This document shows, piece after piece, positions 50,480-59,204 of a stretch of 64,000 bases of DNA. Numbering within the stretch: the first letter of the stretch is position 1; each line of letters starts with the position of its first letter. The DNA comes from CAZVNZ01 sp964628515 (GTDB taxonomy: Bacteria > Bacillota > Clostridia > Christensenellales > Christensenellaceae), in NCBI GenBank assembly GCA_964628515.1, contig CAZVNZ010000015.1, positions 1 to 64,000 on the forward strand, in the 5' to 3' direction. Below the pieces are notes generated by a model, which had not been told where the DNA came from, made no database searches, and saw only the letters and a list, made by a program, of their open reading frames with translations. The position numbers and the translations under genes are program-made.

Positions 50480-51466
50480 ATGTCAATCAGAATGGATATT
50501 CAAAAACTGGTACAAATAGCAAAGATGTACTACGAGAAGAATATGACTCAAGAACAGATTTCTAAAAAGCTCAATATTTCGAGGTCGGCAATTTCTATGT
50601 TGCTTACCGAGGCTAAAAAGATGAAAATAGTAAATATTACTATTAATGATCCGCTTACAAATAATGTAGAGCTTGCAGAAGAATTTAAAAAGAGGTTTGG
50701 ACTTGAAGATTGCTTGGTTGTTCCAACTACAGTAACCGAAGGGCCGTTGCTTGTTAAAATTATTACCTCAAGTGCAGTTGCTTTAGCTTGTGAGAAAATG
50801 AAATCTCACTCTACGGTTGGAGTTGCATGGGGTACAACATGCTACGAGTTTATTCATCAGTTTCCGGACGATTCAGGATTAACAGATATTAACATTGTTC
50901 CGCTTATCGGAGGTTCTTCCTTAGTTTCCGCAGAATACCAGATTAACGAAACGGTACGTATGTACGCAGAAAAGCTTTATGGCACACCAATGTTTATATA
51001 TTCGCCGGGAATTGTGGAGTATCCTAAAGATAAACAAAAATTTATGGATAGCCTCTATTTACAAAATATTATAGAAAAATGGGATGATTTAGACTTTGTT
51101 GTGCTCGGTATTGGGGCGGCTCCCGAACATTACGGATACAACAGCATAGGTTTTAATATGGAAGAAATGGAAAAAAGCATCAAAGAGAATCCAAACAAAC
51201 CCGTTGGAGATTTCGTGGCAAGAAGGTTTAATATAAAAGGCGAAATTTTACAATGTGAATATAATAATAAAATAATAGGTGCAGAAGAAATTCATTTGCG
51301 TAAAGCAAAAAATGTAATGGCTATTGCGGCAGGCAATTATAAAGTGTTTTCGATAATTGGCGCACTTAACAGTAAGTTGATGACATACCTAATTACAGAT
51401 GAGCTTACCGCAAAAAATGTACTTGCTGTTTACGATTCAGGCTCTCTTGACGAATATATGTTCTAA
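50480..51466 (+). CDS. SorC/DeoR-type sugar-binding transcriptional regulator
   Basis: 328 residues from ATG 50480 (AGGGGG upstream). An N-terminal HTH (about 8-50: KLVQIAKMYYEKNMTQEQISKKLNISRSAISMLLTEAKKMKIV) is followed by the SorC sugar-phosphate-binding domain: GPLLVKIITSSAVAL, VGVAWGTTCYEF, IVPLIGG, VVLGIGAAP, GDFVARRFNIKG and the AIAAGNYK region. This family senses sugar phosphates such as pentose phosphates. It sits inside the operon and probably acts on the palindromes at 45665-45688. Confidence 0.88.
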   Translation: MSIRMDIQKLVQIAKMYYEKNMTQEQISKKLNISRSAISMLLTEAKKMKIVNITINDPLTNNVELAEEFKKRFGLEDCLVVPTTVTEGPLLVKIITSSAVALACEKMKSHSTVGVAWGTTCYEFIHQFPDDSGLTDINIVPLIGGSSLVSAEYQINETVRMYAEKLYGTPMFIYSPGIVEYPKDKQKFMDSLYLQNIIEKWDDLDFVVLGIGAAPEHYGYNSIGFNMEEMEKSIKENPNKPVGDFVARRFNIKGEILQCEYNNKIIGAEEIHLRKAKNVMAIAAGNYKVFSIIGALNSKLMTYLITDELTAKNVLAVYDSGSLDEYMF

Positions 51467-51558
51467 AACTAAAAGAAAAATTTAATTTACGCAAAAACTT
51501 TTGCAAAAGCAAAGTTTATTTACTGATGTCTAATATTACCTTTTTAAAGGAGAAAAAT

Positions 51559-52704
51559 ATGGAATTTGATCTTTCAAAAAAGCATCAACTGCTAAAAGAA
51601 TTATACAAAAAAGTGGCGGAAACGGAAGTAAAACCTTTGGCACACGATATGGACGAGGCAGAAAAATACGATATGAATTTACTAAAAAAACTTCAAAAAT
51701 TAGGTTTTTTAGGTATTCCGTATTCCTCTAAGTATGGTGGCGCAGGGGGAGATACTTTGGCATATGTGCTCTGTATGGAGGAAATGTCTAAGGTAGATGC
51801 AAGTACCGGTATTACAATTTCTGTGCATACATCCCTTTGCTGTTCTTGCATTAACGATTATGGCACGGAGGAACAAAAACAAAAATGGCTACGTCCTTTA
51901 GTAGATGGCAGTAAAATAGGTTGCTTTTCTTTAACGGAGCCAAATGCAGGCTCAGATGCCTCAGGGCAACAAACTACCGCTGTTTTAGAGGGGGACGAAT
52001 ACGTGCTTAACGGCTCTAAAGTATTTACCACAAACTCAGGCTTTGCTGATACATTCGTAATATTCGCAGTTACAGATAAAGCGGCCGGTACGGAGGGTAT
52101 AACCGCATTTATTGCAGATGCAAAATCCCCGGGTATTAGCGTTTCTGCAAGCATTAAGCGTATGGGAATAAGAGCATCATCAAATTGCGAAGTTGCAATA
52201 ACGGGGCTAAGAATATCCAAAGAAAACCGCTTAAAAAAAGAAGGAGAAGGTTTTGAAATTGCAATGCACGCCTTAGACGGTGGTAGAATAGGCATAGGCG
52301 CACAGGCGGTAGGAATAGCCCAAGGTGCTATAGACGAAGCCCTTAAATATGTACGGGAACGCAAGCAATTTAGGCGGCCTATTGCGGCATTCCAAAATAC
52401 AAAATTTAAGCTTGCAGAAATGCAAACAAAAGTAGATGCCGCACGATTGCTGGTATACCGTGCCGCTTTAAAAAAAGATTCTAAAACGGAGGAATACGCA
52501 ACAGAAGCGGCAATGTGTAAACTGTTTGCCTCAGAAGTTGCAAACGAAGTAACAAGGGGTTGCGTACAGCTTTTTGGTGGCTACGGTTATTCTCGAGAAT
52601 ACCCTGTAGAGAGAATGATGCGTGATGCGAAGATAACTGAGATATACGAAGGTACATCCGAAGTAATGAAGATGGTTATTGCAGGCGCAATGAAAGTGAG
52701 GTAG
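51559..52704 (+). CDS. Acyl-CoA dehydrogenase (short/medium-chain type)
   Basis: 381 residues from ATG 51559 (AAAGGAG upstream). The N- and middle domains show the FAD/acyl-CoA motif CFSLTEPNAGSDAS. The C-terminal helix domain shows GGYGYSREYPVERMMRDAKITEIYEGTSEV, with the catalytic Glu in YEGTSE as in short-chain butyryl-CoA-type enzymes. It oxidises an acyl-CoA to the 2-enoyl-CoA and passes electrons to the adjacent EtfBA. It lies between a SorC regulator and etfB (4-base spacing), an unusual location for a sugar operon. Confidence 0.93.
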   Translation: MEFDLSKKHQLLKELYKKVAETEVKPLAHDMDEAEKYDMNLLKKLQKLGFLGIPYSSKYGGAGGDTLAYVLCMEEMSKVDASTGITISVHTSLCCSCINDYGTEEQKQKWLRPLVDGSKIGCFSLTEPNAGSDASGQQTTAVLEGDEYVLNGSKVFTTNSGFADTFVIFAVTDKAAGTEGITAFIADAKSPGISVSASIKRMGIRASSNCEVAITGLRISKENRLKKEGEGFEIAMHALDGGRIGIGAQAVGIAQGAIDEALKYVRERKQFRRPIAAFQNTKFKLAEMQTKVDAARLLVYRAALKKDSKTEEYATEAAMCKLFASEVANEVTRGCVQLFGGYGYSREYPVERMMRDAKITEIYEGTSEVMKMVIAGAMKVR

Positions 52705-52708
52705 TAGG

Positions 52709-53500
52709 ATGAAAATATGTGTTTGCATAAAACAAGTACCGGATACAAGCGAAGTGGAGCTTGATCCTCAAACAAATACTCTAATAAGAAAAGGTTTGCC
52801 GAGTATAATAAATCCTGATGATAAAGCGGGTATAACGGCGGCACTTGCACTAAAAAACCAAGTAAAAAACGGTAGTATTACTGTAATTTCTATGGGGCCT
52901 CCTCAAGCGGAAATGGCACTTAAAGAGGCACTTGCTATGGGGTGCGACGATGCAGTGCTAATTTCGGCTAAAGAATTTAGTGGCTCGGATACATTAGCAA
53001 CCTCCACAATACTTGCGGCGGCACTTAAAAAAATAGGTTTTGATTTAATTATTACAGGTAGACAGGCAATAGACGGCGATACCGCACAAGTTGGTCCTCA
53101 AATTGCAGAGCATCTGGGAATACCGCAAGTTAGCTATGCGGTTTCTTACGAAGTTCAAGGGGATAGCTTAATAGTTTTGCGACAGTTTGAAGACAGATAT
53201 TATAAATTAATGGTAAAACTGCCTTGCTTACTGACTACGCTATCAAAAGCTACGGAAATAGATTATATGACGGTATCGGGAATAATAGAAGGAGAGAACA
53301 AAGAGCTTACATTAATGGATTATAATGCTCTAAGAGATATGCTTGCACCTGATTCTATAGGCCTTAAAGGCTCACCCACAAATGTATGCAAGGCTTATAC
53401 AAAAGAAGCAAAGGGACAAGGAGCAATATTAAAAGATTTATCGCCAAGGCAGGCGGCGCAAGCTATTGTAGACCGTATCAGAGAAGCACACATTTTGTAA
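52709..53500 (+). CDS. etfB: Electron transfer flavoprotein beta subunit
   Basis: 263 residues: MKICVCIKQVPDTSEVELDP at the N-terminus and DLIITGRQAIDGDTAQVGPQIAEHLGIPQVSYA in the middle, both strongly typical of EtfB. The DNAL-like recognition region corresponds to MDYNALRDML. Length is normal. It forms the heterodimer with the EtfA-containing fusion downstream and accepts electrons from the acyl-CoA dehydrogenase. The ATG is preceded by GAGGTAGTAGG. Confidence 0.94.
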   Translation: MKICVCIKQVPDTSEVELDPQTNTLIRKGLPSIINPDDKAGITAALALKNQVKNGSITVISMGPPQAEMALKEALAMGCDDAVLISAKEFSGSDTLATSTILAAALKKIGFDLIITGRQAIDGDTAQVGPQIAEHLGIPQVSYAVSYEVQGDSLIVLRQFEDRYYKLMVKLPCLLTTLSKATEIDYMTVSGIIEGENKELTLMDYNALRDMLAPDSIGLKGSPTNVCKAYTKEAKGQGAILKDLSPRQAAQAIVDRIREAHIL

Positions 53501-53512
53501 GGAGCATTGTAG

Positions 53513-55333
53513 ATGAGCAAAGATATATATGTAGTAACAGAACAGGTAGATAACAAAATTTTAAGTGTTGGCTTAGAGCTTTTGGGTGAAGCTAATAATT
53601 TAGCTGCAGACTTAAAACAAAATGTAGTGGCAATACTTCTTGGAGCAAATGTAGCAAGCAAAGCAAAAGAACTTATTGCTTGCGGAGCAAACGAGGTAAT
53701 TGTTGCAGAACACGAAATGCTTAAAGATTACACAACAGAGCCATACACTAAGGTAATTACCCAAATAATTAAGGATAGAGAACCTGAAATAGTACTGTTT
53801 AGTGCAACAAGTATAGGCAGAGACCTTGCCCCACGAATTTCTGCAAGAATAAAAACAGGATTAACGGCAGATTGTACCGCACTTTGTATAGACCCAAAAA
53901 CAAAGCTCTTGCGTATGACACGTCCGGCCTTTGGCGGTAATTTAATGGCGGTTATTTTATGTAAAAATCACAGACCGCAAATGGCTACCATTCGTCCCGG
54001 AGTTATGGAGGCTTTGGAAAAAGACAAGAACAAAACAGGAATAATTACGCAATATAAAGTAGATTTAACACAAGAAGACTGCACGGTAAAAATTCTTGAA
54101 GTGCTAAAAAAGGATAAAAAGCAATTAGATATTACTAAAGCGAGGGTGCTAATTAGTGGTGGCAGAGGAATAATGCAAAGCGGTAATTTCTCTATGCTTA
54201 AAGAATTGGCTGAAGAGCTTGATGGGGAAATATCCGCATCAAGAGCGGCGGTGGATAGTGGTTGGATAGATAAAGAGCATCAGGTTGGGCAAACGGGAAA
54301 AACCGTAAAACCGGAGCTTTATCTTGCTTGCGGAATTTCAGGTGCAATTCAGCATGTGGCAGGAATGGAAAATGCAAATCTAATAATTGCAATAAATAAA
54401 AACGAATCCGCACCGATTTTTGATGTGGCAGACCTTGGAATAGTAGGAGATGTATGCGAAATACTCCCACTTGTTACCGAAGAAATAAAAAAGGTAAAAG
54501 ACGCTAAAGAAGCCGGGGAGTTGTGTCATATTTCCCAAGAATCCCAGTACTGTTCTATGGAAAATATCTTGTATCATACAAAGGATGGCATTGCCTATCT
54601 TGTAATAAATAGACCACAATCTCTAAATGCACTTAATATTAAAACACTACAAGAAATAAATCAAATTACGGAAAAATTAGAAAAGGATACCGATATTAAA
54701 GCCTTAATAATACGTGGTGCAGGCAGAGCTTTTGTTGCAGGTGCAGATATTTCCGAAATGCAGGATATGGACGAAAAACAGGGTAGAGAAATTTCAAAAA
54801 CCGCTCAGGAGATTTTCTCAAGATTACATAATTTGCCACAGATTGTTATTGGAGCAATAAACGGATTTGCATTAGGTGGTGGCAACGAGCTTGCAATGGC
54901 TTGCGATATAAGAATAGCAAGCGAGAGAGCAAAATTTGGGCAACCGGAGGTAAATCTTGGTGTATTGCCCGGTTTTGGGGGTACTCAAAGGCTTAGCCGT
55001 ATTGTTGGTAAAAGCCATGCTAAACAGTTAATTTTTAGTGCAGATATGATAAGTGCTGAGGAGGCATATCGTATAGGTCTTGTAAGTAAGGTGGTTGCTC
55101 CGCAAGCATTACTCAGAACAGCAAGAGATCTCGCCATGAAAATTATGAGTAAAGGTATGCAGGCGGTAAGGCTTGCAAAACGAGCAATTAACGAAGGCGC
55201 TAATCTTGTAGATATTGAAGAGGCTTTTGGCGTAGAAAACGAAGCTTGGACAGAATGTTTTAAAACCTACGACCAAAAAGAAGGTATGAGTGCTTTTGTG
55301 GAAAAACGCAAAGCGGTATTTAAAGATTTTTAA
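53513..55333 (+). CDS. Fusion protein: EtfA (N) + enoyl-CoA hydratase/crotonase (C)
   Basis: 606 residues in one uninterrupted frame. Residues 1 to about 325 are EtfA: VVAILLGANVASKAKELI, LFSATSIGRDLAPRISARIKTGLTADCTAL, and the FAD domain RAAVDSGWIDKEHQVGQTGKTVKPELYLACGISGAIQHVAGM. A linker of about 20 residues follows, then from about Met 349 a complete crotonase: YLVINRPQSLNALN, GAGRAFVAGADI, FALGGGNELAMACDIRIAS with the first catalytic Glu, and FGQPEVNLGVLPGFGGTQRL with the second. Both activities should be intact. No ribosome site precedes the internal ATG (54557). The fusion would couple acyl-CoA oxidation to enoyl-CoA hydration. This architecture is not one I know as standard. Confidence 0.92.
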   Translation: MSKDIYVVTEQVDNKILSVGLELLGEANNLAADLKQNVVAILLGANVASKAKELIACGANEVIVAEHEMLKDYTTEPYTKVITQIIKDREPEIVLFSATSIGRDLAPRISARIKTGLTADCTALCIDPKTKLLRMTRPAFGGNLMAVILCKNHRPQMATIRPGVMEALEKDKNKTGIITQYKVDLTQEDCTVKILEVLKKDKKQLDITKARVLISGGRGIMQSGNFSMLKELAEELDGEISASRAAVDSGWIDKEHQVGQTGKTVKPELYLACGISGAIQHVAGMENANLIIAINKNESAPIFDVADLGIVGDVCEILPLVTEEIKKVKDAKEAGELCHISQESQYCSMENILYHTKDGIAYLVINRPQSLNALNIKTLQEINQITEKLEKDTDIKALIIRGAGRAFVAGADISEMQDMDEKQGREISKTAQEIFSRLHNLPQIVIGAINGFALGGGNELAMACDIRIASERAKFGQPEVNLGVLPGFGGTQRLSRIVGKSHAKQLIFSADMISAEEAYRIGLVSKVVAPQALLRTARDLAMKIMSKGMQAVRLAKRAINEGANLVDIEEAFGVENEAWTECFKTYDQKEGMSAFVEKRKAVFKDF

Positions 55334-55411
55334 AATATTTTATAGAAAGGAATATAAGCATTTGCAAATATTGAGATTTTAATGTCGGCAGATGCTTGTG
55401 AGGTGTGATTT

Positions 55412-55954
55412 ATGGAATTTACGGAAACAGTAAGAAATCGTAGAAGTATCCGCAAATACAAGGCAGACAAGATTTCTGAGGATACGGTAAAAAAAATTGT
55501 AGAAACAGCAAGTTACAGCCCATCTTGGAAAAACTCTCAGATTGTACGCTATGTGTTGATTACGGACGAGAAGCTAAAAAATGAAATTGCACAAAGCTGT
55601 GTATTAAACTTTACATTTAATGCTGATGTTATTAAAAATGCACCGGCACTAATGGTTATTGCAACGATTAAAAAACGTAGCGGTTACGAAAAAGACGGTT
55701 CTTTTACTACGTCTAAAGAAGACAAATGGGAAATGTTTGATGCAGGCATAGCTACCCAAACATTTTGTTTATCTGCATACGAGCAAGGGTTAGGCACAGT
55801 TATAATGGGAATTTTTGATGAAGCAAAAACCATTGATGCTCTAAAGTTAGAAGAAAACTTTGGAGTGGCGGCTTTAGTGGCAATAGGAAAGGCGGACGAA
55901 TCACCAAATATGCCAAAGCGCAAAACAATACAAGATTTATTAATAATAAAGTAA
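55412..55954 (+). CDS. Nitroreductase-family flavoprotein
   Basis: 180 residues. The FMN-binding N-terminus VRNRRSIRKYKADKISEDTVKKIVETASYSPSWKNSQIVRYVLI and the C-terminal LAVYEQGLGT-like AYEQGLGTVIMGIFDE and VAALVAIGKADESPNMPKRK are typical of nitroreductases. It reduces nitro, quinone or flavin substrates with NAD(P)H, or acts as an ene-type reductase. It lies between the EtfA fusion and E1 alpha, so a redox role within the operon is likely, but the substrate is unknown. Confidence 0.9.
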   Translation: MEFTETVRNRRSIRKYKADKISEDTVKKIVETASYSPSWKNSQIVRYVLITDEKLKNEIAQSCVLNFTFNADVIKNAPALMVIATIKKRSGYEKDGSFTTSKEDKWEMFDAGIATQTFCLSAYEQGLGTVIMGIFDEAKTIDALKLEENFGVAALVAIGKADESPNMPKRKTIQDLLIIK

Positions 55955-55981
55955 ATAAAGCACAATAAAACGGAGGTTACT

Positions 55982-56944
55982 GTGAAAGCGAAATATAGTA
56001 AAAAGTTTCTTGCCGAGGTACTAAGTACAATGTATCTTGGACGCAAATTTGAAGAAAAAGTACAACTCTTGTTTTCAAAGGGTATGGTGCATGGAACAAC
56101 CCACCTTGGAATTGGAGAAGAAGGTACGGCTACAGGCACTATTCTTGCACTAAAAGAAAAGGATTTTGTGTTTGGGACACATAGAGGTCATGCTCAGGCA
56201 CTGGCAAAGGGGCTTGATTTAAACGAAACAATGGCAGAAATACTTGCAAAGGCTACGGGCGTATGCGGTGGTCTTGGCGGGAGTATGCACATTGCAGATC
56301 CGCATAAATATTATTACGGTGCAGACGGTGTACTCGGAGCAAGTGCCGTTATTGCGGGCGGAACGGCACTCTCCATCAAGAAAAAGCAAGAAAAAGACAG
56401 AATTGCATTGATATTTTTTGGAGACGGAACGGCAAACGAAGGTGCAGTTTTCGAGTCTATGAATCTTGCTGCAGTCTGGAATTTACCTTTGCTGTTTGTG
56501 TGTATCAACAATACCTACGGTATGTCTACACATATAAGTAAAGTAATGAAGGATACAGATATAAAAAAACGTGCATATCCTTTTGGCATGCAGGCAACAG
56601 ATGTGGACGGAAACGATGTATTGGCTGTTTACGAATGTGTTAAAGAAGCAAGGGAATATGTGCTTAAAAACGGACCGATGCTAATTGTGGAGAATACCTA
56701 CAGAATTTCAGGACACTCAAAAAGCGATGGAAACTTATACAGAACAAAGGAAGAAATTGCAGAATGGAAGGGAAAATGCCCTATAAAAAGATATAGGGAA
56801 TATTTGGCAAAAAATGGATTTAGCCAAAAAGAAATGGACGATATTCTTGAAGATATTATTAATAAAGTTGATACTTCCGTGGAATTGGCATTGGCATCTC
56901 CCGAGCCTACAATGGAACAGCTTATTAATTCTACATTTGCATAA
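55982..56944 (+). CDS. 2-oxoacid (acetoin/pyruvate) dehydrogenase E1 alpha subunit
   Basis: 320 residues from a GTG behind CGGAGG. The thiamine diphosphate motif is present as FFGDGTANEGAVFESMNLAAVWNLPLLFVCINNTYGMST (about 142-180), and HRGHAQALAKGLD and GGLGGSMHIADPHKYYYGADGVLGA match AcoA/PdhA. It makes the alpha half of the E1 tetramer that decarboxylates a 2-oxoacid (or cleaves acetoin) and transfers the acyl group to lipoyl-E2. Whether the substrate is acetoin or a branched 2-oxoacid cannot be told. Confidence 0.92.
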   Translation: MKAKYSKKFLAEVLSTMYLGRKFEEKVQLLFSKGMVHGTTHLGIGEEGTATGTILALKEKDFVFGTHRGHAQALAKGLDLNETMAEILAKATGVCGGLGGSMHIADPHKYYYGADGVLGASAVIAGGTALSIKKKQEKDRIALIFFGDGTANEGAVFESMNLAAVWNLPLLFVCINNTYGMSTHISKVMKDTDIKKRAYPFGMQATDVDGNDVLAVYECVKEAREYVLKNGPMLIVENTYRISGHSKSDGNLYRTKEEIAEWKGKCPIKRYREYLAKNGFSQKEMDDILEDIINKVDTSVELALASPEPTMEQLINSTFA

Positions 56945-56959
56945 TAGGAGGGAAAAATT

Positions 56960-57934
56960 ATGGCGGAAATTACATATGCACAAGCAATAAACGACGCTAT
57001 TTCCGAGGAAATGCGTAAAGATGAAAGGGTATTTATGATTGGAGAGGATATTGGCGAATACTGCGGAGCCTTTGGAGTCTCTAAAGGGATGATACAAGAA
57101 TTTGGTGCAGAGCGAATAATGGATACACCCATAGCGGAGCAAGGCTTTGTAGGAGCAGCAATAGGATCGGCAATGAATGGCTTTAGACCCATTGTAGAGC
57201 TTATGTTTTCGGATTTAATTTGCGTTTGCTATGACGAACTTGTAAACGAAGCACCTAAACTGAGAACAATGTTTGGTGGTAAAGTAAGCGTACCTATGGT
57301 TATGAGAACAGCATCCGGAAGCGGAACGGGTGCGGCGGCACAACACAGTCAAAGTCTCGAGGCGGTATTGGCTCATATGCCGGGGTTAAAGGTTGTTATT
57401 CCATCAACACCTTACGATGCAAAAGGATTGCTAAAATCGGCAATTAGAGATAATAACCCTGTAATGTATTTAGAGCAAAAGCAGTTGTACAGAACAAAAG
57501 GAGAAGTACCTACGGAGGATTACTCAATTCCCTTAGGAGTGGCAGATATTAAACGAGAGGGTAGCCATGTAACAGTTGTAACATACGGCAAAATGGTAAA
57601 AATGTGCCTTGATGTTGCAGAAGAGCTTGCTAAAGAAGAAATAAGTGCAGAGATTATTGATATTCGTACACTCGTGCCTTTAGACATTTCAACAATAATC
57701 AACTCGGTAAAAAAGACCAAACATTTATTAATAGTACACGAGGCGGTGCAGTTTTGCGGTTTTGGTGCAGAAGTATCCGCACAAATATCAGATAGCGAAG
57801 CGTTTTATTATTTGGATGGACCAATTAAACGTTTAGGTGCATTAAGTGTACCAATACCCTTTAATCCGTATTTAGAAAAGGAAATTATACCTACTCCGCA
57901 AAAGATAATTACGGCTATTAAAGATATTATTTGA
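56960..57934 (+). CDS. 2-oxoacid (acetoin/pyruvate) dehydrogenase E1 beta subunit
   Basis: 324 residues. AEITYAQAINDAISEEMRKDERVFMIGEDIGEYCGAFGVSKGM at the N-terminus, GFVGAAIGSAMNGFRPIVELMF, and the C-terminal transketolase-like domain with VTVVTYGKMVKMCLDVAEEL and IDIRTLVPLD. Partner of E1 alpha, 15 bases upstream. Length is normal. GGAGGG precedes the ATG. Confidence 0.93.
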   Translation: MAEITYAQAINDAISEEMRKDERVFMIGEDIGEYCGAFGVSKGMIQEFGAERIMDTPIAEQGFVGAAIGSAMNGFRPIVELMFSDLICVCYDELVNEAPKLRTMFGGKVSVPMVMRTASGSGTGAAAQHSQSLEAVLAHMPGLKVVIPSTPYDAKGLLKSAIRDNNPVMYLEQKQLYRTKGEVPTEDYSIPLGVADIKREGSHVTVVTYGKMVKMCLDVAEELAKEEISAEIIDIRTLVPLDISTIINSVKKTKHLLIVHEAVQFCGFGAEVSAQISDSEAFYYLDGPIKRLGALSVPIPFNPYLEKEIIPTPQKIITAIKDII

Positions 57935-57943
57935 GGTGAAAAT

Positions 57944-58441
57944 ATGACAGAAATTATTATGCCCAAGGCGGGTATGGATATGCAAGAAGGACGTTTAATT
58001 CGTTGGCTTAAAAATGTAGGCGATAAAGTGGTTTTCGACGAGCCTATAATGGAAATTGAGACGGACAAAATAACTATGGAGGTAGAAGCACCGGCAGACG
58101 GTGTAATTCTTGCTAAATATGCTGAGGAGGGCACCGTTATACCCGTATTGCAGGTAATAGGCTATATAGGCAAAGAAGGAGAAGTACCTCCGCCATATTC
58201 TACAACGACTCAAAATAAAACAGAAATAAAAACTTCAGATGTTATTACAGAAATTAAAGAGGAAATATCAATTACCTCTACAAAAAATGATAACGACATA
58301 CTTGCAACGCCTTATGCAAAAAAAACTTGCACAAGAGCAAGGTATAGACCTTTTAAGCGTAATTCCAAGTGGAAAACATATGGAAATAAAGGCATCAGAT
58401 GTACTTGCTACTCCGTTAGCTCGCAGGGTTGCACAATGTAA
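57944..58441 (+). CDS. Dihydrolipoyl acyltransferase E2, N-terminal part (frameshifted)
   Basis: 165 residues. The first about 78 form a lipoyl domain (IIMPKAGMDMQEGRLIRWLKNVGDKV, ETDKITMEVEAPADG with the lipoyl Lys), followed by a linker and the start of a peripheral-subunit-binding domain, ILATPYAKK. After the eight-A tract at 58318-58325 the frame becomes low-complexity and ends at TGA-equivalent 58439-58441. With seven A the protein would continue as KKLAQEQGIDLL into the downstream frame. I read it as one E2 gene (57944-59204) broken by a one-base insertion, a sequencing error, or a slippage site. Confidence 0.85.
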   Translation: MTEIIMPKAGMDMQEGRLIRWLKNVGDKVVFDEPIMEIETDKITMEVEAPADGVILAKYAEEGTVIPVLQVIGYIGKEGEVPPPYSTTTQNKTEIKTSDVITEIKEEISITSTKNDNDILATPYAKKTCTRARYRPFKRNSKWKTYGNKGIRCTCYSVSSQGCTM

Positions 58442-59204
58442 AAGTGTAGATTTAGCATATGTCAGCGGTAGCGGTCATGGAGGTAAAATAACCAAAGCGG
58501 ATGTACTTGCCACTATACCTACAGGTGATGAAATGCGTGTTCAACTCAAGGGTATGCGAAAAGTAATTGCTTGTCGCATGTCAAAAAGTGCGCAAGAATG
58601 TCCAACAGTAACGCAAAATATGAAGGTAGATGTAACAAAACTACTAAAATTACGTACTCAGATAAACATAAACAGAGAAAATAAAATAACCATTAACGAT
58701 TTTATACTTAAAATTGTTGCAAATGCAGTTGCACAAAACTCATTTGCAAGAACGCAAATAGACAAAGAAGAGCTGGTTATAAAGCAATATACAAATATCG
58801 GTTTTGCCGTGGGAATGGAGGACGGACTCTTAGTGCCTGTAATAAAAAATGCGGACAAACTAAGTTTATCGGAAATTTCTGCACAATCTAAAGCACTTGC
58901 AAAAAAAGCAAGAGAAGGAACAATAACCCAAGACGAGCTATCGGGAGGGGTATTTACCGTTTCTAATATGGGGATGTACGATGTGCTTTCCTTCTCCCCC
59001 ATAATAAATCAGCCGGAGGGGGCAATATTGGGTGTTTGTGCAATAAGTGACGAATTGGCACTAACAGAAGGGCAGGTTACGGTAAAAAAAGTAATGATAA
59101 TCTCACTTGCCTTTGACCATAGAGTAATGAATGGCACAGAAGCGGCTAAATTACAGTTATGTATGAAGCAATTAATAGAAAATCCATTGGAGGCACTATG
59201 TTAA
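58314..59204 (+). CDS. Dihydrolipoyl acyltransferase E2, C-terminal part
   Basis: The +1 frame carries the rest of E2: the first binding domain (QKKLAQEQGIDLLSVIPSGKHMEIKASDV), a second one (ATPLARRVAQCKSVDLAYVSGSGHGGKITKADV) and the catalytic acyltransferase domain (RKVIACRMSKSAQECPTVTQ, then VGMEDGLLVPVIKNADKLSL and FDHRVMNGTEAAKLQ with the catalytic His and the Asp/Gly loop). Coding-like sequence begins right after the A-tract at about 58326; ATG 58314 is only a convenient opening with no ribosome site. It overlaps the lpd gene by 7 bases. Confidence 0.85.
   Translation: MQKKLAQEQGIDLLSVIPSGKHMEIKASDVLATPLARRVAQCKSVDLAYVSGSGHGGKITKADVLATIPTGDEMRVQLKGMRKVIACRMSKSAQECPTVTQNMKVDVTKLLKLRTQININRENKITINDFILKIVANAVAQNSFARTQIDKEELVIKQYTNIGFAVGMEDGLLVPVIKNADKLSLSEISAQSKALAKKAREGTITQDELSGGVFTVSNMGMYDVLSFSPIINQPEGAILGVCAISDELALTEGQVTVKKVMIISLAFDHRVMNGTEAAKLQLCMKQLIENPLEALC

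Noticed and set aside
54557..55333. Separate crotonase gene starting at the internal ATG
   Set aside because: No ribosome site precedes it and the reading frame is continuous with EtfA, so a fusion is the direct reading; read data could change this.
57944..59204. Two independent genes for E2 (a lipoyl carrier and an acyltransferase)
   Set aside because: The second frame has no ribosome site and continues the binding domain exactly from the A-tract, so one broken gene is the better reading.
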